Assembly (NCBI GenBank): GCA_014380365.1
Contig: JACMJZ010000029.1
Location: 543,378 to 607,377 of the forward strand
Length of the DNA: 64,000 nucleotides
Origin: Pyrinomonadaceae bacterium
Lineage (GTDB): Bacteria > Acidobacteriota > Blastocatellia > Pyrinomonadales > Pyrinomonadaceae
Reading direction: 5' to 3'
This document shows, piece by piece, positions 44,901-51,778 of the stretch. Under the pieces are notes generated by a model. That model saw nothing but the letters and a program-made list of their open reading frames with translations. It was not told the DNA's origin and ran no database searches. Made by a program: the position numbers and the translations under genes. How positions within the stretch are numbered: position 1 is the stretch's first letter; each line of letters opens with the position of its first letter.

Positions 44901-45061
44901 AGATCAATTTGGTCGTAACTCTTCAGGACCTTGTCGATGTCCTGGCGCATTCGCGCCAGGTCCTGGCTCGAAGCAGGGGGAGAAATGAGGATCAGCGCGG
45001 CCAGCAACCCCGCCAGCAATGTGCCGGCCAACACGCCGCGAAGGAAACGTCGAGAATTCAT
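41924..45061 (-). CDS. Secreted reprolysin-like zinc metalloprotease with Calx-beta and DUF4214 C-terminus
   Basis: 1045 residues. Signal peptide about 1-34, then a propeptide and a metalloprotease domain with the zinc site HEIGHNFGARH (near residue 350) and Met-turn TIMNSF, as in the M12B/metzincin group. Next come a BACON-like beta-sandwich (about 413-500; SISPPTQVFPSVGGSG ... GARSVVVDIAGQPLTI), a bacterial pre-peptidase C-terminal domain (about 505-630), a Thr-Pro repeat linker (about 632-660), a Calx-beta domain (about 665-775) and a DUF4214 module to the end (FFVRINYLDFFTREPDLSG ... AEMVKAFIESSEYRERFGP). It should be exported and act outside the cell. CGGAG precedes the ATG. Confidence 0.9.
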   Translation of the reverse strand: MNSRRFLRGVLAGTLLAGLLAALILISPPASSQDLARMRQDIDKVLKSYDQIDLDPAVALKQVRQTRQLSLATSHGTFDLTLEPHDMRAPNYRAEVWGVAGVRALERGPVHTYKGTVRGMDGAQARFTIDGQTVVGTIITPGGLFFVEPASNFSPAARKTDFVVHAESSVKEGILGECGTTLAEDVGERVVALKQRTESRAAQDPDVREVFGPHLDIDTATEADFEYFTAFGNSATTANDQILTIMNQVEGIYSSQLGLEFNIVFQRVWESNTDPYTSTAASAALTEFRTAYDGSFGPGAPPQRDLTHMWTGKDFDSSTIGIAYRPGFNCPDVGFAYGISQDILNNKAALSAHEIGHNFGARHPNQLTPVPSDCGGTIMNSFLTASTTFCQFSKDEITNHTADNVACLTRLSQPGCTYSISPPTQVFPSVGGSGSVNITTGSGCAWGVAEGATWVTFTGDSGAGSGTANYTVGANNGGARSVVVDIAGQPLTIQQAASANCTITPIGFGQTSNGTLATSDCRSGQPERTDAFIDQYSFSGSMGQGIRIEMNAVTAPPAGLDTFLYLFAPDGSIAASNDDIVLGSQTNSRIPMAAGTFFSLPQSGTFIIVATSFENDETGDYSVTLTAQDGGTPTPTPTPTPTPTPTPTPTPTPTPNPNASNVQFSSGNYAVVEAVGGDGLGFEGTGFRTITVTRSGDLSTPASVDYATSDGTANGRKDYEISLGTLRFGAGETSKTFIVFIADDVFLEADETVNLTLSNPVATILGAIPVALLTIDSQDSSDGPNPVAAASFNPGFFVRINYLDFFTREPDLSGFNFWVGQTSGGCGNPDLVVCRVNTSGAFFLSIEFQQTGYVVYRTFTSAFGPTSVGGTVPLTLEEFLPDVQRIGRGVIIGQPGADALLEANKQAYFNEFVARARFVAQYPTSQSPGVFVNALNANAGGALSQSQRDTLVAELTGGTKTRAQVLRAVAEDSDLVGAHFNRAFVLMQYFGYLRRNPFDSPEPTLNFAGYNFWLGKLNQFNGDFVSAEMVKAFIESSEYRERFGP
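43097..43168. repeat. Thr-Pro coding minisatellite in the metalloprotease gene
   Basis: Repeated GGAGTCGGTGTCGGC-type units encode the (PT)n linker between the catalytic and C-terminal domains. Copy number is likely to vary between strains. Confidence 0.75.
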
Positions 45062-45284
45062 ATGAAACTCCGTTTGCGGGAGAAATGATTTGTGAGCCAG
45101 ACCTCAAAGACGGCATGCGTTTTGAGAGACCCGGATATTAGCATAACTCCGAACGAGTTGAGGTCACGTTCGGTGAACAGATCGGCGCGTTCTCGGCCGA
45201 ACGCAGCGAGAACCATACCGCCATTGCTGCACGACGAAGGGCCAGTGTAGAAGAAGCTTTCAGTTAAGGGTTCCGACTTTCAGA

Positions 45285-47486
45285 TCACGGACCAAATCTC
45301 TGGCGGTACTCGCTGGACGTGATAAACGCCTTCACCATCTCGGCGGTGATGTAGTTGCCACCAAATTGGTTCAGCTTGTTGAGCCAGAAGTTGTACCCGT
45401 CAAAATTGAGCGTAGGCTCGGGTGGATCGAAGGGATTGCGGCGCAGGTAACCGAAGTACTGCATCAGCACAAACGCCTTATTGAATTCCTGTTGCGCCAG
45501 GGTCGAGTTTTCGGCGACTCGCCGCAACACTCGCGCACGCGCGGCTGTGTCCGCGGTGTTTGGCGCCCCGCCAAACTCATTGATAGCCGCCGTCCGATCG
45601 GTTGCCGAAGGCGTCACACCCGCATTCGCATACAGATCCTCAACGAACTCCGTCGGGGTATCCGAAACAGGATGGTCGTTGTTGAATCTCAAGCGCAGCA
45701 CGAAATCCAACAGGAACGCTTGCTTGTTGGCTTCCAGTTGAGCTGGCCAGTTCCCCGCGCCTACTACCACGCCCTGTCCAATCTGCCGGGTGTCGGCAAG
45801 GAATTCCGCAAATCTGACGGGAACAGGCATGCCAGGCGGGTTGTGAGCTGCCTTGTAAAGCCGGTAGACAAAGAAGCCCGTCTCCTGGAATTCGACCGAC
45901 ACAAAGAATGCTGCGGAAACATTGATGCGCCTGACCTCGGTGCAGCCTTGATCCGCGCCGCACGAAGTGATTTGGTCAGACCAAAAAGCGAGACCGGCCG
46001 GGTCAGGTTCACGGTTGAGGAAGTCCAGATAGTGCTGCCTGACAAAGAATCCGGGCTGGTCGATTGGGTTGGGGCCATTAACGGAATCATTGTCCGTTAT
46101 CGTCACGGTTGTCGTCGCAGTCGATCCCAGCGCCACACCGCTGCCGCTCGCACCGCTGAGCGTTACCGTGAAACTCTCGTTGTTCTCGTCGTAAGAGTCA
46201 TCCACGATTAAGACTGAAATCGCCTTCGATGTTTCTCCGGGAGCAAAATTCAGAGTCCCGGCGGTGGTCTGATAGTCACATCGCTCCGAAGCCGCACTAC
46301 CCACCAAACCGCAAGGGTTCGCCGCCGCCGTATCGCTGGTCGCATAGTTAACCGCAGCCATGCCGGTGGTATTACCGGTGCGTGTGACGGTCAACACGGC
46401 GCTGCCGCTTCCTTCACCGGGGTTGCTGGTCGCGGTGTTGAATTGCAGTTGTGAGGGAGGCGTCTGGACTCGCTGGCAGTCAGGAAACCAATCAAGGTTT
46501 GAATTGCTGGTGAGCTGCGCCCGGTTGGTGCCGTTGGCGTTCATCACAAACAGTTCAGCGGTCGTTTCAGAGGTGACAATGCCGGAGGCGAAGATGATGC
46601 TTGAGCCGTCAAACGACCAGGCGGGAAAGGCGTCAGTGACAGTGTTACTGGTGAGCTGGTTTCGATTGGTGCCGTCGGCGTTCATCACGAAGATCTCAAT
46701 CCCGTTCGGATTCATCGCGTTGCCGCTGGCAAACAGTATCTTCGAGCCATCGGGTGAGTACGATGGGTTACCGTCTGTGATCGTGTTGTTAGTCAGCCGC
46801 GTGCGACTGCCGCCGTCGGCATTCATCACATAGATTTCATAGCTGTTTGCATCAAACACGTTGCTGGCGCCACTCATGAAGATTATTTTTGAACCGTCGG
46901 GCGACCAGGCAGGTACTCCATCGATATTCGTGTCGTTCGTGAGCCGCGTTTTGTTGGCGCCGTTAGCATCCATTACATAGACTTCAAAAGTGCTAGGGTC
47001 ACGCAGGTCGCCGCGGACAAAAGCGATCTTCGCGCCGTTAGGCGACCACGCCGGAAAGCCCTCGGCAAAGGAGTCGTTGGTGATTCTGGTTTGGGCGGTG
47101 CCATCGGGGTTCATCGTGTAGATTTCGAAATTGCCGTCCCGGTCGCTCATGAAGACAATCTTATTGCTGTCTGGCGACCACTTCGGCTGATCGTCATAGG
47201 CGGAACTGGTGGTTAGCCGGGTTTGATTACTGCCGTCCAGGTCCATCGAAAAGATGTCATGGTTGCCGCCGTTGCGGACGCTGCCAAAGACAATCTTCGG
47301 CGTTGCGCTTACTTGCATGCGGCTGTGCGGTGCAACGGCAACACCTGAAATCACGCTGACAGCTGCAACCGGCGCCCTTGATAACGCGAAGCCGGTGATG
47401 ACGGCAGCGTCAATCACTGCAAACGTCAGCAAGAGCACGAAGGGAACGCGCAAAGAGAGTGATCTATCGAAAAAACGGCAAATCAT
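45285..47486 (-). CDS. Secreted TolB-like beta-propeller with Calx-beta and DUF4214 C-terminus
   Basis: 733 residues from the ATG at 47486 (AAAGGT upstream; the frame is open to 47573 without a ribosome site). A hydrophobic N-terminus (RVPFVLLLTFAVIDAAVIT) acts as signal or anchor. About six PD40/WD40-like blades follow with the pattern DIFSMDLDGSNQTRLT ... PKWSPDSNKIVFMSDRDG, as in TolB. Then a Calx-beta domain (about 350-480; AAVNYATSD ... GETSKAISVLIVDD) and a DUF4214 module (GFFVRQHYLDFLNREPDPAG ... SSEYRQRFGP). A binding rather than enzymatic role is likely. Same C-terminal tandem as the two protease genes on either side. Confidence 0.88.
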   Translation of the reverse strand: MICRFFDRSLSLRVPFVLLLTFAVIDAAVITGFALSRAPVAAVSVISGVAVAPHSRMQVSATPKIVFGSVRNGGNHDIFSMDLDGSNQTRLTTSSAYDDQPKWSPDSNKIVFMSDRDGNFEIYTMNPDGTAQTRITNDSFAEGFPAWSPNGAKIAFVRGDLRDPSTFEVYVMDANGANKTRLTNDTNIDGVPAWSPDGSKIIFMSGASNVFDANSYEIYVMNADGGSRTRLTNNTITDGNPSYSPDGSKILFASGNAMNPNGIEIFVMNADGTNRNQLTSNTVTDAFPAWSFDGSSIIFASGIVTSETTAELFVMNANGTNRAQLTSNSNLDWFPDCQRVQTPPSQLQFNTATSNPGEGSGSAVLTVTRTGNTTGMAAVNYATSDTAAANPCGLVGSAASERCDYQTTAGTLNFAPGETSKAISVLIVDDSYDENNESFTVTLSGASGSGVALGSTATTTVTITDNDSVNGPNPIDQPGFFVRQHYLDFLNREPDPAGLAFWSDQITSCGADQGCTEVRRINVSAAFFVSVEFQETGFFVYRLYKAAHNPPGMPVPVRFAEFLADTRQIGQGVVVGAGNWPAQLEANKQAFLLDFVLRLRFNNDHPVSDTPTEFVEDLYANAGVTPSATDRTAAINEFGGAPNTADTAARARVLRRVAENSTLAQQEFNKAFVLMQYFGYLRRNPFDPPEPTLNFDGYNFWLNKLNQFGGNYITAEMVKAFITSSEYRQRFGP

Positions 47487-47593
47487 GGGCAAAACCTTTC
47501 TGGGGAGAACGGAAGGGGGGACGCGAGGGATACGAGAAAATACCACGAAGGCTGAACGACTTGCTAACGCCAAGGAAAGCCGATTCGCCTGCT

Positions 47594-47673
47594 TGTCAGA
47601 ACCACCTGCGGTAGCGGGTAGGCACAGTGTTCGGCTAAGTAAGGCCCACCCGCTACCGCAGGCGGTTCTGACA
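47594..47673. repeat. GTCAGAACC inverted-repeat element, copy 3
   Basis: Arms 47594-47619 and 47648-47673 match inversely at 25 of 26 positions (TGTCAGAACCACCTGCGGTA... / ...CGCAGGCGGTTCTGACA), 28-base spacer, just after the subtilase stop codon. Shares GTCAGAACC and a GCGGTAGCG core with copy 1. Confidence 0.85.
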
Positions 47674-47684
47674 ATTCATCAGGC

Positions 47685-50600
47685 TCACGGGCCAAATCTT
47701 TGCCGGTACTCGCCTGCGGTGATGAAGGCTTTGACCATCTCGGCGGTGATGTAGTTTCCGTTAAACTGATTCAGCTTCGTCAGCCAGAAGTCGTAACCGG
47801 TGTAATCCAATCCAAACTCCGGCGCGTCATTTGGATTCCGCCTCATGTAGCCGAAGTATTGCATCAACACAAACGCACGGCTGTCCTCAGCAACTCTTAA
47901 GTCGGAATCTTCCGCTACCGCCCTCAGGACCTGCGCCCGCGTCTTCGTCGCAGAAGTTAGATCGGCGATTAACTGGCTGCGTTCGGAGGCAGAGAGAACG
48001 CCACCGGCATTGGCGTTGAGCGTATCTACAAACTGAATTGGCGACATTGACGGCGGGAATGCCGTAAGGAAGCGGATGCGCTGGGCAAAGGCGCCGATGA
48101 AGCTTTGCTTGTTATTCTCCAGCACCGTCTCCCAACCCGTCTGTCCCACGACCACACCCCGGCTGATCTCTTGCGAGTCTGAGAGAAACTCCTGATAGCG
48201 CACAATTGGAACCGGAAGCTGATGCGTGCCATTAAGAGTAGAAGTGCCCGTCGCATCGCCGTAGGCTGTTTTATAGAGACGCTCAACCAGATAGCCCGTC
48301 TCCTGAAACTCGATGGAGCGGAAGAAGGCGGCTGAGACGTTAATTCGCCTGACCTCGATGCAGCCCTGGTTGCTTCCGCATGAAGTGATCTGGTCGGCCC
48401 AAAACGCAAGGCCGCTCGCGTCAGGCTCGCGGTTGAGGAAGTCGAGATAGTGTTGCCTTACGAAAAAGCGCGCGTCTGAGTTATCAAGCGGATTGTTTGG
48501 AGGCGGCGCAAAGTCGTTGTCATAAATCGCCACAGCGGCTGTGCTTCTCGGGCCCAAGTCCATGCCGGCTGGATTGCTCAGGATCACATTGAACGTTTCA
48601 GTTCCCTCCTGATAGATGTCATCAATTATGAAAACTGTGAAAGTCTTGCTCGTTTCGCCCGGCGCAAAACCGAGCTTGCCCGTAGTCTGTATGTAGTCGC
48701 CCTTCTGGGTCGCACTGCCGTCACTCGTTCGGTAGTCCACAAAAGCTTCCGTTGAGGTAAATCCGCTGCGAATGACCGTGACAGTCACGGATCTATTCGA
48801 CTCGATGACATCGAATTGAGGAAGTGCAAACTGGATCAAGGGAGCAGGTGTGGGTGGGGGCCCGGACTGCGGGGTGAAGGTAACTTGCTGCGCATCAGTC
48901 AGGCTGATCGCTGTCTGCTCCGAGGTGTGCGACGGAATAAAATAGGCCTCAGGCTCGCCGCCTCCGATTCCCACCACGGGAAAGAGGTTCGTATTTCCAG
49001 TGCCGTAACGCGTATGGATGGTGCCGTTGGGTAGCAACTCAATTTCAAAGTTAACTGGAAACTCGGTCCCCGGCGTGCCGTCTCCGAAGGTTACGCCCTT
49101 CCAACGGAAGATCACGTGAGTCGAATCCGCAATGACATACACGTCGTCCCCGGCATTCCTGTCGGTTCTCAAGTCGTCCCAGAGACCGGAAATCATTTTG
49201 AAACTAGCCAGGCCGACCACGGAACTCGGCACGTCGTCCGCGTCGCCTCCGGAGCGCGTCGGTGGAGGCGAGAAGAAGAGATTGCCGTTTGTAGTAATCG
49301 ACAAGGCGCTGAAGTTTTCGCCGAAGAAAGGAAACGCAAAAGGCAGCGTGTAGTTCTTGATCTTGTCGTCGCCGATTAGCGACTGCGCCGTGCCGCCGGT
49401 TGAAAGTGCAGCGGGACTGCTCAGCGCTGTCGCGTAAGGGTCGCCTTCAGACAGGCTTACTGAAACATTAAGAGTCGCAGGTGCACCTTCATTTCCTACA
49501 TTATCAAACTCGCGAAGAATCAAAGTGCCATGCGTATGGCGGTAAGGAAGCTTAACGTCCAGGGTTTGCCCGGAGCCCGACGCCACTGGAATTGCATTCT
49601 TCAAGGGTATCACCGCGCCGGTCGCCGCATCAGTGAAGCTCAGCTGGTAAAGCGCAGCCTGTCCCGCAGCGCCGTCATCGCCGGAGGCCGTCCAGCCAAT
49701 GTTGAGTGCACGTCCGTTCTGGGTATTCAAATGAAAGCTGGTGACTGTTCCCGGCGGTGTTACGTCGTTTTCCGCTCCGGCCTGGAGACTGTTGAAGACA
49801 TTCAAGCGTCGCCCGGTCACCGTCTTGTTCAGCAAGGTGGGCACGGAATCACCATTGAAGATGAGCAAACTCTTCAACTGTTGGAGCGTCAGGTTTGGGT
49901 TCGCCGCTAACAGCAGCGCCGCAGCTCCGGACACATGTGGGGTGGCCATCGAGGTGCCGTTCATGAACACGTAGTTGTTACCCGGCGCCGTGCTGAGAAT
50001 TCCTGAGCCGGGCGCACCCAGGTGGATGGTGCTCAACCCGAAATGAGAACCACCGTTTAGACTGTCGCTCGAATTCGTACTGGCGACGCCAATAACGTTT
50101 GAAGCCAGATAGCTCGACGGATAGTGGGGAACGATTTCGTTGTTGGGTTCGGGTGCGGTGGAGGTATTGCCAGCGGACGCCACGAACAGGATTGCCGACT
50201 GATTCAGACCGCCGATGGCATCGAGAAACGCCTGGCTGAACCCGCCGCCGCCGTAGCTGTTGTTCAGCACTCTGAGATTCGAGCCTTTGGTTCCGGCTGA
50301 GCTTACCCACAGTTCTCGCATCTGTTTAGCATAGTTGCAGGCTCGAATAGCGTTAGCTGTGTTGCCACTCCCAGTCCCGCCTAAAAACTTCAAAGACATC
50401 AGGCGTACGTTCCAGTTAACACCCACGACGCCGATCCCATTGTTGCCCACCGCGCCGATTGTGCCCCCGACGTGAGTGCCATGAGAGTCGGCAGTAATCG
50501 CGCCGCTGTTCGCGATGAAGTTGTAGCCGTTCACGTCGTCGATGAATCCATTGGCATCGTTATCCATTCCATCGACTGTGTTATCGGCCGGATTAACCCA

Positions 50601-51206
50601 GATGTTGGCCTGAAGGTCCTGATGAACTCTGTCGATGCCTTCATCGATTACGCCGACGACGACCGACGCACTTCCCGTTGTCGTATCCCAGGCCTGGGGC
50701 GCGCCAATCGTCGTCAATCCGTAAAGATCGTTGGAAAGGAATCGCGGGTCGTTGGGGGTTGCGTCTGCGTACAGAAGATAGTTTGGTTCGGCGTAGAGTA
50801 CGTTAGGCTGCTTTCGCAAAGCCTCGATCGCCGCGAGGGTGTCTGCGGCGGCGACACGCGCGATCCGCAAACCTGGCACAATGTCGGAACCTTCAAAGCG
50901 CTCGACCCGAACGGCAATCTCGCGGCCCTGCTCGCTGAACACCGTCTGAGCAACCATGCCACTGTCGGCATCCAGTTGGGTTTGCTGTTTGGCTAACGCC
51001 TCGGTGCGAAAGCGCACCAGGACCTCGCCGGGAACAAATTCAGCTTTGGATTTCTTTCCTGAGCCGCCGGGCTCCTGTGGGCTGAACGTGGCTTGCGAAA
51101 TGGGAAGTAATGATGAGGCCAAAAGGAGGATAAGACCGGAAAAAAATACGAGCGCCAAACGCAGGCGCATGCGCTCTGAATGTTTCCGTGAGAGCTGACC
51201 GGACAT
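47685..51206 (-). CDS. Secreted subtilisin-like serine protease with Calx-beta and DUF4214 C-terminus
   Basis: 1173 residues, AGGAGA about ten bases before the ATG. Signal peptide (RLRLALVFFSGLILLLASSLLP), an inhibitor-like propeptide (EFVPGEVLVRFR ... YAEPNYLLYA) and an S8 catalytic domain: Asp in VVVGVIDEGID (near 185), His in DSHGTHVGGTIGAVGN (near 243), Ser in NGTSMATPHVSGAAAL (near 417). After a beta-rich region (about 470-780) come a Calx-beta domain (FDVIESNRSVTVTVIRSG ... GETSKTFTVFIIDD) and a DUF4214 module with the CGSNQGC cysteines, ending SAEYRQRFGP-like in AGEYRQRFGP. All three catalytic residues are present, so it should be active outside the cell. Confidence 0.92.
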   Translation of the reverse strand: MSGQLSRKHSERMRLRLALVFFSGLILLLASSLLPISQATFSPQEPGGSGKKSKAEFVPGEVLVRFRTEALAKQQTQLDADSGMVAQTVFSEQGREIAVRVERFEGSDIVPGLRIARVAAADTLAAIEALRKQPNVLYAEPNYLLYADATPNDPRFLSNDLYGLTTIGAPQAWDTTTGSASVVVGVIDEGIDRVHQDLQANIWVNPADNTVDGMDNDANGFIDDVNGYNFIANSGAITADSHGTHVGGTIGAVGNNGIGVVGVNWNVRLMSLKFLGGTGSGNTANAIRACNYAKQMRELWVSSAGTKGSNLRVLNNSYGGGGFSQAFLDAIGGLNQSAILFVASAGNTSTAPEPNNEIVPHYPSSYLASNVIGVASTNSSDSLNGGSHFGLSTIHLGAPGSGILSTAPGNNYVFMNGTSMATPHVSGAAALLLAANPNLTLQQLKSLLIFNGDSVPTLLNKTVTGRRLNVFNSLQAGAENDVTPPGTVTSFHLNTQNGRALNIGWTASGDDGAAGQAALYQLSFTDAATGAVIPLKNAIPVASGSGQTLDVKLPYRHTHGTLILREFDNVGNEGAPATLNVSVSLSEGDPYATALSSPAALSTGGTAQSLIGDDKIKNYTLPFAFPFFGENFSALSITTNGNLFFSPPPTRSGGDADDVPSSVVGLASFKMISGLWDDLRTDRNAGDDVYVIADSTHVIFRWKGVTFGDGTPGTEFPVNFEIELLPNGTIHTRYGTGNTNLFPVVGIGGGEPEAYFIPSHTSEQTAISLTDAQQVTFTPQSGPPPTPAPLIQFALPQFDVIESNRSVTVTVIRSGFTSTEAFVDYRTSDGSATQKGDYIQTTGKLGFAPGETSKTFTVFIIDDIYQEGTETFNVILSNPAGMDLGPRSTAAVAIYDNDFAPPPNNPLDNSDARFFVRQHYLDFLNREPDASGLAFWADQITSCGSNQGCIEVRRINVSAAFFRSIEFQETGYLVERLYKTAYGDATGTSTLNGTHQLPVPIVRYQEFLSDSQEISRGVVVGQTGWETVLENNKQSFIGAFAQRIRFLTAFPPSMSPIQFVDTLNANAGGVLSASERSQLIADLTSATKTRAQVLRAVAEDSDLRVAEDSRAFVLMQYFGYMRRNPNDAPEFGLDYTGYDFWLTKLNQFNGNYITAEMVKAFITAGEYRQRFGP

Positions 51207-51778
51207 AAGTGCTAAATCTCCTGCCGCTTGAAAATAATTTACAAACTACCGTTTATGTCGCTTTTTGTTCGGAGTTAACCCGGCGTGCAAATACTCGGCG
51301 TGACGTTTACGGCGAGCGCGCCTCCGGCGCTTTCTGAGTTTATGGATTGATAACGCCGCGCCAAATATATAACAGACTGACGCTGATTTACAGCCCCCGA
51401 CCGGGTGTTCGCTTTTACAGCGCCGACGTGGCCGCTGCGTTTGTCTGAGCCGTCACCCTTCGCGGCTTGGCCGCCGCACAGTGCGGAAAGGCTACGCCTT
51501 TCCGTAGGCATTCCTTTTTACTGTTTTTGAGGCTGCGCCTCAACCGGAGGCATAGCCTCCAGTCATTCTTAGAGACTTCCCGGTAAGGCAGAGCCTTACC
51601 GCACGGTGCGGCGGCAAAGCCGCAGGCGCAGACTGGCCAATGTAATCCCATTGCAGGCTATCGGACGGTGCGGCGGCAAAGCCGCAGGCGCAGCCGGAGC
51701 CGCTGGCGCATATTGGCCGAGGCAATCCCATTGCAGCCTCAGCGCACGATGCAGCGGCAGAGAAGGTACGGGGAGAAT
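51207..51778. other. intergenic region with composite hairpin element and tandem remnants
   Basis: Between the subtilase start and the lptD stop. The six-hairpin copy B is at 51461-51624; behind it a GCGGCGGCAAAGCCGCAGGC unit is repeated at about 51609 and 51671, each followed by a CCAAT/GAGG...AATCCCATTGCAG stretch (about 51634-51658 and 51715-51739), a partial tandem duplication. No gene is seen. Confidence 0.6.
51461..51624. repeat. Composite six-hairpin element, copy B (inverted relative to copy A)
   Basis: Hairpins in series: GCGGCTTGGCCGC (51462-51474), GGAAAGGCTACGCCTTTCC (51485-51503), GAGGCTGCGCCTC (51529-51541), GGAGGCATAGCCTCC (51546-51560), GGTAAGGCAGAGCCTTACC (51582-51600), GCGGCAAAGCCGC (51611-51623). 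This is the order of copy A (18941-19105) read from the other strand, with almost equal length and similar spacers. Confidence 0.85.
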
